NCBI RefSeq assembly: GCF_000716715.1
Contig: NZ_JNYJ01000004.1
Location: forward strand, 219,608 to 283,607
DNA length: 64,000 nt
Source: Dactylosporangium aurantiacum
GTDB lineage: Bacteria; Actinomycetota; Actinomycetes; Mycobacteriales; Micromonosporaceae
Direction of reading: 5' to 3'
Part shown: positions 53,409 through 61,910 of the stretch, piece after piece
Position numbering within the stretch: position 1 is the first letter of the stretch
Layout: each line of letters opens with the position of its first letter
Made by a program: the position numbers and the translations under genes
Notes under the pieces: generated by a model
Database searches by the model: none
Told to the model about the DNA's origin: nothing
What the model saw: the letters and a program-made list of their open reading frames with translations, nothing else

Positions 53409-54992
53409 CTACGCGCGGAAGCGCGACACCACCCGGCTCAGCTCCTGCGACATGCCCGCCAGCTCGGCCGCCGCCGCCTCGGTCTCCTGCACCCCGGCGC
53501 TGGTGGACTGCGCCGCCCGCGCGACCCGGTCGATGCTGGCCGCGATCTCGGTGCTGCCGCTGGCCGCGTTCGCCGCGTTGCGCCCCATCTCGTTCGTCGT
53601 GGCGGTCTGCTCCTCGACCGCGGAGGCGATCGTCGTCTGGTACCCGTTGACGCTCTCGATGACCTCGCTGATCCGGCTGATCGCGGCCACGGCGCTGGCC
53701 GCGTCGGCCTGGATCGCGGAGATGCGCTGGCCGATGTCCTCGGTCGCCTTGGCGGTCTCCTGGGCGAGGTCCTTGACCTCGTTGGCGACGACCGCGAAGC
53801 CCTTGCCGGCCTCGCCGGCCCGGGCGGCCTCGATCGTGGCGTTGAGCGCGAGCAGGTTGGTCTGCGCGGCGATGCCGGTGATCACGTTGATGACGTTGCC
53901 GATCTCGGCGCTGGACTCGCCGAGCTTCGCCATCGTGCGGGTCGTCTCGTTGGCGGCCTCCATGGCCTCGTTCGCGACCCGTACCGCTTCCGTGGCGTTC
54001 TGCGCGATCTCCCGGATGCTCTCGTTCATCTCGTCGGTGCCCACGGCGACGGTCTGCACGTTGCGCGACACCTCGCCGGCCGCGCCGCTGACGGCGGTGG
54101 CCTGCTCGGCGGCGTCGCCGACGCCCGAGGCGATGGTGCGCGCCACGCCGGTGAGGCGGGTCGACGAGCCGGCCAGGGACGTCGCCGACGTGCTGACCAG
54201 GCGCACCATCTCGGCGATGCGGTCGAGGCTGCCGTTGAGCGCCAGACCCATCTGGCCTACCTCGTCGCCGCTGGTCACGTCCATGCGGGCGGTCAGGTCA
54301 CCGGCGGCGACCTCGTCCAGCACGGCCTTGGCCCGGCGCACCGAGCGCACGATGGACCGGGCGACGAGGCCGGCGAGGAGCATCGACAGGGCGATGCCGA
54401 GCACCAGCATGACGATCAGGCCGGTGCGGGCGGACCGGTAGGTGTCGTCGGCCTTGTCGGCGATGTGCTTCGCGTTCGCCTGCTCGATGTCGGCGATCCT
54501 GCTGCCGGCGTTCTGCTGCGCCTCCAGGATGGCGCCCATCTGCGGGGTGAAGAGCACCCCCATCGCGGCCGGCGTGTTGCCCTGCCGGGCGGCGGGCAGC
54601 AGCTGCTCGTCGCGGATCTTCCTGACCGCGGCCATCTGCGTGGCCAGCTCGTCGGCGAGCCGCTTGCCCTCCGCGGTGTGCCGGCTGGCGAGATACCCGG
54701 CGTACGCGGCGTCGAACTCGGCGTCGACCGGTGTGACGTACCCGGTGACGATCTGGTCGAGGTTCGCCGCCGGGCTGACCGCGGCGGCGTACATCAGCAG
54801 CTGGGTCTCGGTCCAGTGGTTCTGCATCTTCTGCGCGTTGTACCCGGGCGCGCTCGCCGTGGCGTACACGTCGTCGGTGCGCTGGTTGAGCACCTTCAAC
54901 CGGGTGATGCCGTAGACGCCGACCACCACCGTCACCACCGAGACGAGCAGGAAGCCGATGAAGAGCTTCTGCGAGATCCCAAGCCGGGACAT
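53409..54992 (-). CDS. Methyl-accepting chemotaxis receptor
   Basis: The 527-residue receptor starts [20 protein letters not shown] after GGAGGTGG. Order: membrane helix 1 (about 9-30), extracellular four-helix-type sensor (about 35-190), membrane helix 2 (about 190-212), HAMP (about 213-265), and the methyl-accepting signalling hairpin. The tip of the hairpin is [20 protein letters not shown], then [20 protein letters not shown]. No CheR-binding pentapeptide is seen at the C-terminus. It lies inside the nuo operon between nuoI and nuoJ on the same strand. The ligand is unknown; energy or redox taxis is one idea. Confidence 0.95.
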   Translation of the reverse strand: MSRLGISQKLFIGFLLVSVVTVVVGVYGITRLKVLNQRTDDVYATASAPGYNAQKMQNHWTETQLLMYAAAVSPAANLDQIVTGYVTPVDAEFDAAYAGYLASRHTAEGKRLADELATQMAAVRKIRDEQLLPAARQGNTPAAMGVLFTPQMGAILEAQQNAGSRIADIEQANAKHIADKADDTYRSARTGLIVMLVLGIALSMLLAGLVARSIVRSVRRAKAVLDEVAAGDLTARMDVTSGDEVGQMGLALNGSLDRIAEMVRLVSTSATSLAGSSTRLTGVARTIASGVGDAAEQATAVSGAAGEVSRNVQTVAVGTDEMNESIREIAQNATEAVRVANEAMEAANETTRTMAKLGESSAEIGNVINVITGIAAQTNLLALNATIEAARAGEAGKGFAVVANEVKDLAQETAKATEDIGQRISAIQADAASAVAAISRISEVIESVNGYQTTIASAVEEQTATTNEMGRNAANAASGSTEIAASIDRVARAAQSTSAGVQETEAAAAELAGMSQELSRVVSRFRA

Positions 54993-55050
54993 GCCGCCAC
55001 CTCCGCGCAGTCGGCCGCGACCCCTGGGCGCGGCTCACCTGTCGGATCGG

Positions 55051-55566
55051 TCAGGCAGCGCCGCGACCTGAGCGTTTCGCGGCGGCGGTCTGCTCCTTGG
55101 CCGGCTCACCCCGAGGGTCGTGGGCCGGCGGCGCGGGGACGGTGGCGACCCACTCCTCGAGCCGCTCCTTCTCGTGCAGCAGGTCGCGGATGTCGTGCTC
55201 GGCGTACTCGAACTCGGGCGACCAGTGCAGCGCGTCGAACGGGCACACCTCGATGCAGATCCCGCAGTACATGCAGAGCGAGAAGTCGATCGCGAACCGG
55301 TCGAGCACGTTGCGCTGCCTGGCCCGCGCCGCGCCCGGGACGACGACCTCCTCCTTGTGGGAGTCGATGTAGATGCACCAGTCGGGGCACTCCCGGGCGC
55401 ACAGCATGCAGACCGTGCAGTTCTCCTCGATGAGCGCGATGACGCCGCGGCTGCGCGGCGGCAGGTCGGGCTCCACATCGGGATACTGCTGGGTGCCGGT
55501 GCGCCGGCCCAGCGTGCCGAGGGTCACCGCGAGCCCCTTGACGAGCCCTTTGCCGGGAAGTTCCAT
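55051..55566 (-). CDS. nuoI: Complex I subunit NuoI (2x4Fe-4S)
   Basis: The 171-residue ferredoxin-like subunit has two cluster motifs: [12 protein letters not shown] (C50, C53, C56, C60) and [12 protein letters not shown] (C98, C101, C104, C108), for N6a and N6b. It starts [21 protein letters not shown] charged Ala-rich tail ends the protein. It follows nuoH by 26 bp; the MCP gene follows after 58 bp. Confidence 0.96.
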   Translation of the reverse strand: MELPGKGLVKGLAVTLGTLGRRTGTQQYPDVEPDLPPRSRGVIALIEENCTVCMLCARECPDWCIYIDSHKEEVVVPGAARARQRNVLDRFAIDFSLCMYCGICIEVCPFDALHWSPEFEYAEHDIRDLLHEKERLEEWVATVPAPPAHDPRGEPAKEQTAAAKRSGRGAA

Positions 55567-55592
55567 GGGTGCCCTCCTTACCTACCGTGCGC

Positions 55593-56552
55593 TCACAGTG
55601 CGACCTTGACCGCGGCGGTGACGACGAGCTGCAGCAGCGCCAGCGGCACCAGGACCAGCCAGCACAGCCGCTGCAGCTGGTCCTCGCGCAGGCGCGGATA
55701 CGCGACCCGCAGCCAGATCACCACGAACGCGACGGCGAAGACCTTCAGCAGCGTCCACAGCCAGCCGAGCTGGTCGTCGAACGGGCCCTTCCAGCCGCCG
55801 AGGAACAGCACGGTGGTGAGCGCCGCGATCACGACGATGCCGACGTACTCGGCCAGCAGGAAGAACGCGAACCGCAGGCCCGTGTACTCCGTCAGGTAGC
55901 CGAAGACCAGCTCCGAGTCGGCGATCGGCATGTCGAACGGCGGGCGGCGGATCTCGGCGAGGCCCGCGGTGAAGAAGATCAGCATCGCCGGCAGCTGCCA
56001 CAGCAGCCACCAGGGGCGCCACGCCTCGACGATGCCGGACAGCGACAGGGTGCCGGCGGCCATCGCGACCGACGCCGCCGACAGCACGAACGGCAGCTCG
56101 TAGCCGAGCAGCTGGGCCGCCGCCCGCAACCCGCCGAGCAGCGAGTACTTGTTGGCCGACGACCAGGCGGCCATGAGCACGGCGATCACGCCGATGCCGA
56201 CGACGGCGAGGACGAAGAACAGCCCGACGTCCAGCGGCTGGGCGACCAGGCCGTGCGGCCCGAGCGGGATGACCAGCAGCACGGCCAGGTAGGGCAGCAG
56301 CGCGACGACCGGGGCGAGCCGGAAGACCTGCCGGTCGGCGGCGCGCGGCGTGATGTCCTCCTTCTGCACGAACTTGACCCCGTCGGCGACCAGCTGCGCC
56401 CAGCCGTGGAACGCGCCGGCATACATGGGGCCGAGGCGGCCCTGCATGTGCGCCATGACCTTGTGCTCGGCCTGGCCGACGACGAGCGGCAGGGTGAGGA
56501 ACGCCGCGACCACGACGAGGACCCGCAGCGCCAGCTCCAACCAGATCGGCAT
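55593..56552 (-). CDS. nuoH: Complex I subunit NuoH
   Basis: NuoH forms much of the quinone channel at the membrane interface. The 319-residue, eight-helix protein starts MPIWLELALRVLVVVAAFLT. It contains KVMAHMQGRLGPMYAG, VKFVQKEDITPRAADR, SANKYSLLGGLRAAAQLLGY and AEIRRPPFDMPIADSELVFG, all conserved. The start shares one base with the nuoC stop (TGATG). NuoD, its usual partner at the quinone site, is not encoded in the cluster. Confidence 0.97.
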   Translation of the reverse strand: MPIWLELALRVLVVVAAFLTLPLVVGQAEHKVMAHMQGRLGPMYAGAFHGWAQLVADGVKFVQKEDITPRAADRQVFRLAPVVALLPYLAVLLVIPLGPHGLVAQPLDVGLFFVLAVVGIGVIAVLMAAWSSANKYSLLGGLRAAAQLLGYELPFVLSAASVAMAAGTLSLSGIVEAWRPWWLLWQLPAMLIFFTAGLAEIRRPPFDMPIADSELVFGYLTEYTGLRFAFFLLAEYVGIVVIAALTTVLFLGGWKGPFDDQLGWLWTLLKVFAVAFVVIWLRVAYPRLREDQLQRLCWLVLVPLALLQLVVTAAVKVAL

Positions 56553-57118
56553 CAGGCCCGGCCTCCCGGCCACTCGCTGGGATCGGGCACGCCCGGCGGG
56601 CGCATCGGGGCACGCTTGCTGGCCGTGTGCTCGCTCTCCCCGGGCTCCTTCGCGCCCGGCCACGGCTTCGCCACCCGGGACGCGAGCACGAACTCCTTGC
56701 GCAGGGGGTGGCCCTCGAACTCCGGCGGCAGCAGCAGCGGCGCGAGCGCGTCGTTGCCGACGAAGCCGATGTCGAACATCTCGTGCGTCTCGCGCTCGTG
56801 CCAGGCGGCTCCCGCATACACGTCGACGACCGAGTCGACGGCGGGTGCCTCGCGCGGCAGGGAGGTGCGCAGCAGCAGCCCGTGGTGCGCGGTCGTCGAC
56901 CAGACGTGCGCGACCACGGTGAAGCCGCCGGGCAGCTCGTCGACGGCGGACAACCAGTCGAAGAAGTCGCAGGCCAGCTGGTCGCGGGCGGTCAGCAGCG
57001 CGGCGCGCCAACGCTCGGGCGGCACGTCGACGGTCGGCCGGCTGAAGCGGCCACCCCCGGCGGACTCGCTGACGGACGCGTCGTCACCGAACAGCCCGCC
57101 GAGCTCGTCGGAGTTCAT
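56552..57118 (-). CDS. nuoC: Complex I subunit NuoC
   Basis: The 188-residue 30-kDa subunit contains the family signature HERETHEMFDIGFVGN with LLLPPEFEGHPLRKEFVLA. A Ser/Glu-rich N-terminus precedes it. NuoC normally binds NuoD, which is absent here, and NuoB, which is encoded 10 bp upstream. No fused NuoD domain follows; the protein ends in a Pro-rich tail. Confidence 0.94.
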   Translation of the reverse strand: MNSDELGGLFGDDASVSESAGGGRFSRPTVDVPPERWRAALLTARDQLACDFFDWLSAVDELPGGFTVVAHVWSTTAHHGLLLRTSLPREAPAVDSVVDVYAGAAWHERETHEMFDIGFVGNDALAPLLLPPEFEGHPLRKEFVLASRVAKPWPGAKEPGESEHTASKRAPMRPPGVPDPSEWPGGRA

Positions 57119-57128
57119 GCCCGCGATC

Positions 57129-57641
57129 CTACGGCTTGCGCACAGCGGGGGCGGTCAGCGCTTTGACGTCGGTGCGGTTGACCCCGCCGAGCCCCGACTG
57201 CTCCCCCGCGATCTTGTCCTGGAGCTTCATGATCCCGTGCAGCAGCGCCTCCGGGCGCGGCGGGCAGCCGGGGATGTAGACGTCGACCGGGATGAGCTGG
57301 TCGACGCCCTTGGTGACGGAGTAGGAGTCCCAGTAGGGCCCGCCGCAGTTGCTGCACGCGCCGAAGCTGATCACGTACTTCGGCTCGGGCATCTGGTCAT
57401 AGAGCCGCTTGACCGCGGGCGCCATCTTGTCGGTGACGGTGCCGGAGACGACCATGAGGTCGGCCTGGCGCGGCCCGTGCGCGAACGGGATGACGCCGAG
57501 GCGCATGAAGTCGTGCCGCCCCATCGACGTGGCGATGAACTCGATCGCGCAGCACGCGAGACCGAAGTTGAACACCCACAGCGAATAGCGGCGTCCCCAG
57601 TTGAGCACGAACTTGATCGGGTCGCCCACGACACTCCCCAT
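57129..57641 (-). CDS. nuoB: Complex I subunit NuoB
   Basis: The 170-residue subunit holds cluster N2. The ligands are present: C30 and C31 in [11 protein letters not shown]96 in GACSNCGG and C126 in [11 protein letters not shown]. It starts [20 protein letters not shown] with a weak ribosome-binding site. It is 4 bp downstream of the PLP-enzyme gene, which may place the whole nuo cluster in one transcript with it. No nuoA precedes it. Confidence 0.96.
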   Translation of the reverse strand: MGSVVGDPIKFVLNWGRRYSLWVFNFGLACCAIEFIATSMGRHDFMRLGVIPFAHGPRQADLMVVSGTVTDKMAPAVKRLYDQMPEPKYVISFGACSNCGGPYWDSYSVTKGVDQLIPVDVYIPGCPPRPEALLHGIMKLQDKIAGEQSGLGGVNRTDVKALTAPAVRKP

Positions 57642-57645
57642 GCCG

Positions 57646-59043
57646 TCAGCCTACGCCCGTCGGCCGCTGCAGCAGACTGAGGAATGCGACCAGTAACTGC
57701 TCGCGCACAGCCGGTGGCGCGGCGTTGAGCAGCGTGTTGATGACGGCCATGCGCTCGGGCAGGACGGAGTCCCCGGCGCCGACGCCGAGCGCGGCGGCCA
57801 CCGACTCGACCGAGCCGAGCAGCTCGAAGATGCCGTCGGGCAGCTCCACCGGGCCGAGGGCGCGGGCGGCGGCGACGGACGCGGCGAGGTCGGCGGCGAA
57901 CTCCTCCACCCGGGGCGCCACGGCCGCGGTCACCGTCAGGTGTACCGACGGCGCGATGTCCCCGTGCCGGAACTGCGGCTGGGTGTGCCAGCCGCGGGCG
58001 GCGAGCTCGTCGGCGAGCACGAACAGGTCGACGTCGGTCGACTGGAACGCGACCACCGTCGACTCGACCGGCAGCAGCCGCAGCCCGTCGACGGCCGACA
58101 CGGCGGCGGCCAGGCCGCGCACCGCGGTGCGGGTGGTGTCGGCGAGGGCGAGGTAGCCGTCGTCGCCGAGGTGCCGCAGGGTCGCCCAGGCCGCCGCGAT
58201 CGGCCCGCCGGAGCGGGTGGAGGAGATGACCGGGTTGACCATCGTGTACCCGGGCCAGTCGGCGTAGCCGAAGTACTGCGGCAGGCGCAGCGCCTCGTCA
58301 CGGTGCAGCAGGACGGAGACGCCCTTCGGCGCGTACGCGTACTTGTGCAGGTCCACGGAGATGCTGGTGACGCCCGGCACGGACAGGTCGAACGCCGGGA
58401 CCGGCTCGCCGAGGCGGCGCAGGAACGGCAGCGTCCACCCGCCGAAGCAGGCGTCGACGTGGCAGCGGACCCCGGCGGCGGCCGCGGCGGCCGCGATCGG
58501 CTCGACCGGGTCGATCAGCCCGTGCGCGTACGACGGCGCCGAGCACACGACCAGCACGGTGGACGGCCCGATCGCCGCCGCGACGTCGGCGGGGTCCACG
58601 CGCAGGTCGGCGCCGACCGGTACGACATCCAACGCCACCCGCAGGTACGCGGCGGCCTTGGCCAGGGCGGCGTGCGCGGTGACCGGCATGACCAGACGCG
58701 GCTCGGCGATGTGCGGGGCGCCGTCGCGGGCCGCCTTCACGGCGAGGATCAGCGACTCGGTGCCGCCGCTGGTGACGCTGCCGACCGTCTGCGGTCCCCC
58801 GCCCAGGACGGCCGCGGCCATCCCCACGAGGTCGTTCTCCATCCGCAGCAGCGACGGGAACGCGGTCGGGTCGAGCCCGTTGACGTGCGCGGACGACGCG
58901 TACGCGGCGGCGGCGAGCTCGTCGAGGCCGGGCACGGCCGGGTCGTAGACGTAGGCGAACAGCCGCCCGCCGTGCGTGGGCAGGTCCCCCTTGCGCAGCT
59001 CGGCCAGCTCGGCCAGGACCTGCTGCGCCGGAATGCCTTTCAC
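57646..59043 (-). CDS. PLP-dependent lyase/decarboxylase, sphingosine-1-phosphate-lyase-like
   Basis: The 465-residue group II decarboxylase-fold enzyme has [15 protein letters not shown] for phosphate binding, HVDACFGGW with Asp197 for the PLP nitrogen, and [12 protein letters not shown] with the PLP lysine Lys234. This last pattern (DxHKYxxAPKG) is that of sphingosine-1-phosphate lyases rather than glutamate or aromatic decarboxylases. An extra C-terminal helical region of about 60 residues is present. Its start overlaps the stop of the GPH transporter by four bases. The substrate is not known. Confidence 0.88.
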   Translation of the reverse strand: MKGIPAQQVLAELAELRKGDLPTHGGRLFAYVYDPAVPGLDELAAAAYASSAHVNGLDPTAFPSLLRMENDLVGMAAAVLGGGPQTVGSVTSGGTESLILAVKAARDGAPHIAEPRLVMPVTAHAALAKAAAYLRVALDVVPVGADLRVDPADVAAAIGPSTVLVVCSAPSYAHGLIDPVEPIAAAAAAAGVRCHVDACFGGWTLPFLRRLGEPVPAFDLSVPGVTSISVDLHKYAYAPKGVSVLLHRDEALRLPQYFGYADWPGYTMVNPVISSTRSGGPIAAAWATLRHLGDDGYLALADTTRTAVRGLAAAVSAVDGLRLLPVESTVVAFQSTDVDLFVLADELAARGWHTQPQFRHGDIAPSVHLTVTAAVAPRVEEFAADLAASVAAARALGPVELPDGIFELLGSVESVAAALGVGAGDSVLPERMAVINTLLNAAPPAVREQLLVAFLSLLQRPTGVG

Positions 59044-60380
59044 GTGACCCCCTCGGTCAGTCGTCGCTCGTCCAGGTCGTAGCCTCGCAGACCGATGAGC
59101 GCCGATGCCATGACCACCGCGGGCACGACGGTGAATCCGAGCAGCACGCCGAGCTTCGCGGTGCCGGACTGGGCCGCGGCCTCACCGGACGAGCTGGACA
59201 CGTAGCCGAAGGCGGCGAGCAGCAGCGCGAAGATGCCGGGGCCGAGCGCCAGGCCGAAGGTCTCGCCCGCCGTCCACAGGCCGGTGAAGACGCCCGCCTG
59301 GCGGCGGCCGGTGCGCCGGGCGTCGAACGCGATGCAGTCCGGCAGCATGGCCATGCCGAAGACCTGCTGGCCGGCGTAGCCGCTGCCGACGAGCCCGGTC
59401 AGGACGTACACGACGACGGCCGGCAGGAACGGCGCGAACGCCAGCAGCCCGGCGGCGGCCGCGAACAGCAGCGACGCGGACACATAGGCGCGCAGCTTGC
59501 CGACCCGCTGGCCGACCCGGGTCCACAGCGGCATGACCAGCAGCGCCGGGCCGACGAAGCACGCGAAGAGCAGCGTCGCGCCGGTGTCCGGGGAGTCGAG
59601 GATCTGCGTGGCGAAGTAGCTGACTCCGGCCAGCATGGTCGCGATGCCCGCGGCCTGCACCACGAAGCAGATCAGCAGCAGCCGGAACGGCCGGCTGGCC
59701 CGCACCACCCGCAGCTGCACGGCGAAGGACGGCTCGCTCGGCAGGACCGTGCCCACCGGCGCGCCCCGGGTGCCGAGGAACGAGCCGAACGTGCCGACGA
59801 CGATCAGCGCGGCGACGAAGATCCCCATCGCCCGGTGACCGGGGATGCCGCCGCCGAACTGTTTCGTCACCATCGGCGACAGCGCCCCGGAGACCAGGAT
59901 CGCGACCGCGAGGATGGCGACCCGCCAGCTCATCAGCCGGGTCCGCTCGGCGTAGTCGTCGGTCATCTCGGCCGGCATCGCGACGTACGGCACCTGGTAG
60001 AACGCGAACGCGGTCGCCGCGAGCAGGAACATCACGGCCGCGTAGGCGGCGGAGTCCGCTCCGTTCGGCGCGGCGAAGATCGCGGCGAACAGCACGGCGA
60101 GCGCCAGCCCGCCGAAGAGCAGAAATGGTCGCCTGGCCCCCATCGAGGTGCGGGTACGATCGGAAATCCTCCCGGCAACGGGGTTGATCAGCACGTCCCA
60201 CGCCTTCGGCGCCAGCACCAGCAGCCCGGCGACCCCGGCAGCGACGCCGAGTGTGTCCGTCAGGTAGGGCAGCAGGAGCAGCCCCGGCACGGTGCCGAAC
60301 GCGCCGGTGACGAGCGATCCGAGCGCATAGCCCGCCCGCACACGTCCCGGCAGGACCTGGGTTCGCACGTCTGGGGCCAT
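59040..60380 (-). CDS. GPH-family MFS transporter
   Basis: The 446-residue protein has twelve helices and the GPH/MelB features: LLPYLTDTLGVAAGVAGLLV, the AWDVLINPVAGRISDRTRTS loop, GARRPFLLFGG, and YQVPYVAMPAEMTDDYAERT. Members move sugars with cations; the animal MFSD2 proteins of this fold move lysophospholipids and sphingosine-1-phosphate. Its tight overlap with a sphingosine-1-phosphate-lyase-like gene makes a lipid-phosphate substrate possible (inference). Confidence 0.88.
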   Translation of the reverse strand: MAPDVRTQVLPGRVRAGYALGSLVTGAFGTVPGLLLLPYLTDTLGVAAGVAGLLVLAPKAWDVLINPVAGRISDRTRTSMGARRPFLLFGGLALAVLFAAIFAAPNGADSAAYAAVMFLLAATAFAFYQVPYVAMPAEMTDDYAERTRLMSWRVAILAVAILVSGALSPMVTKQFGGGIPGHRAMGIFVAALIVVGTFGSFLGTRGAPVGTVLPSEPSFAVQLRVVRASRPFRLLLICFVVQAAGIATMLAGVSYFATQILDSPDTGATLLFACFVGPALLVMPLWTRVGQRVGKLRAYVSASLLFAAAAGLLAFAPFLPAVVVYVLTGLVGSGYAGQQVFGMAMLPDCIAFDARRTGRRQAGVFTGLWTAGETFGLALGPGIFALLLAAFGYVSSSSGEAAAQSGTAKLGVLLGFTVVPAVVMASALIGLRGYDLDERRLTEGVT

Positions 60381-60424
60381 GGTCCACGAATGCTAGCGAT
60401 CACCGTCACGGAAAGGAACCTCCG

Positions 60425-61843
60425 CTGTCCACCGCCCTGCTGCAGGCAGCATCGCGCCCCCGGGCACGGGTCCCGGCCGGGGTCGCCGCCGGGCACCCCG
60501 CCACCACCGAGGTCGGGCTGCGGGTGCTCGAGGCCGGTGGGTCCGCCGCCGACGCGGCCGTGGCCGCCATGCTCGCCGGCTGCGTCGCGGAGAGCGTCCT
60601 GACCGGCCTGGCCGGCGGCGGGTTCGCAACCTACTTCAACGCCGCCACCGGCGCGACCACCTGCCTGGACTTCTTCTGCGCGGTGCCCGGCCTGGACAGC
60701 ACCGCCCCGGCGGCGCCCATGGTGCCGATCAAGATCTCGTTCGGTGGTGTGCCGCAACGGTACGAGATCGGCGCGTCGAGCGTGGGCGTGCCAGGCGTCC
60801 CGGCCGGGGCCGGCGAGATCCACCGCCGCTGGGGCCGGCTGCCCTGGCAGCGGGTGGTCGCGCCGGCGCTGAACCTGGCCCGCAGCGGCGTGCTGCTGCC
60901 CGGGGCGCACGCCCGCACCCTCGTGTCGCTGGCGCCGGCGATGCTGCCCGGGTTCGGTTCGGCGGTGTACGCGCCCGAGGGCCGCCTGCTGGAGGGCGGC
61001 GAGCTGCTGCACCACCCCGGCCTGGACGACGCCCTGGGGATCCTGTCGGCGCAGGGGCCGGCCGCCTTCTACACCGGGCAGGTCGGGCGGCTGATGCTGG
61101 CGCAGGTCCAGGCGGGTGGCGGGGTGCTCAGCGCGCGGGATCTCTCGTCGTACCGGGTGCTGCAGGTGCCCGTGACGGCGGCGCCGTTCGGCCCGTACCG
61201 CGTGCTGGCGCGCGAGGACCTGAACGAGACGATCCGGACCATCGCCGCGTTGCCGCCCGGGTTCTCGGCGGTGCAGCTGGCCGACACGCTGCTGGCGTAC
61301 GGCTCCCAGCGCCTCGGCGACACGACCAACATCGCGGTCGTGGACGACTCCGGCAACGCCTGCGTGATCACCATGACGCTCGGCATCGGCGCGGGCGTGT
61401 GGCTGCCGGGCCTCGGCGTCCACCTCAACTCCATGCTCGGCGAGGGCGACCTCATCCGCCCCGGCACCCGGCCCGGCGAGCGGATGGCGTCGTGCATGTG
61501 CCCGACCGTCGTGCTGGACTCCACCGGCGGCCTGGTCATGGCGATCGGCTCCGCGGGCGCGACCCGCATCCGGACCGCGCTGATCGAGACCCTCACCAAC
61601 GTGCTGGTCCACGGCGACGACATGGCCACGGCGATCCGCCGGCCGCGTTTCCATCCCGTGTCGGCCGACGGGGTCCGGCGCATGCACGTCGAGCCGGGCT
61701 GCGACCCCGAGCCGTTCGCCGGCGCCGGGTACGTGGTCCAGCGGTGGGACCGCCTCGACCACTTCTTCGGCGGCGTCAGCGGGGTCGGCCTGGCCGGCGC
61801 CGGCGGCGACCCGCGGCGCGGGGGCGTGGGGCGGCTGCTGTAG
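60425..61843 (+). CDS. Gamma-glutamyltransferase-like Ntn hydrolase, CTG start proposed
   Basis: The product resembles gamma-glutamyltransferases: GHPATTEVGLRVLEAGGSAA followed by DAAVAAMLAG, SVGVPGVPAGAGEIHRRWGR, and the processing threonine in DTTNIAVVDDSGNACVITMT (Thr300 in this numbering), then the Gly-rich SAGATRIRTA region. At about 472 residues it is shorter than the usual 550-580, mainly before the threonine. No ATG, GTG or TTG lies in frame before the conserved N-terminus; CTG at 60425 has AAGGA seven bases upstream. The nearest canonical start (GTG 60524) would cut the fold. Confidence 0.78.
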   Translation: MSTALLQAASRPRARVPAGVAAGHPATTEVGLRVLEAGGSAADAAVAAMLAGCVAESVLTGLAGGGFATYFNAATGATTCLDFFCAVPGLDSTAPAAPMVPIKISFGGVPQRYEIGASSVGVPGVPAGAGEIHRRWGRLPWQRVVAPALNLARSGVLLPGAHARTLVSLAPAMLPGFGSAVYAPEGRLLEGGELLHHPGLDDALGILSAQGPAAFYTGQVGRLMLAQVQAGGGVLSARDLSSYRVLQVPVTAAPFGPYRVLAREDLNETIRTIAALPPGFSAVQLADTLLAYGSQRLGDTTNIAVVDDSGNACVITMTLGIGAGVWLPGLGVHLNSMLGEGDLIRPGTRPGERMASCMCPTVVLDSTGGLVMAIGSAGATRIRTALIETLTNVLVHGDDMATAIRRPRFHPVSADGVRRMHVEPGCDPEPFAGAGYVVQRWDRLDHFFGGVSGVGLAGAGGDPRRGGVGRLL

Positions 61844-61852
61844 CCGGGCTCC

Positions 61853-61907
61853 TGGTTTCCAGCCGGGTGTTTGGTTTCCAGCCGGTGTTCGGTTTCCAGC
61901 CGGTGTT
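61853..61907. repeat. 18-bp tandem repeats between GGT-like gene and proB
   Basis: Three copies of TGGTTTCCAGCCGGTGTT (first copy has one extra G, third begins with C) fill the 67-bp gap between the convergent GGT-like gene and proB. No hairpin is obvious. Confidence 0.85.
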
Positions 61908-61910
61908 TGG

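Noticed and set aside
61853..61907. Possible CRISPR array
   Set aside because: Units are 18 bp and directly adjacent without spacers, and no cas genes are nearby. The same applies to the arrays at 46.6 and 48.7 kb.
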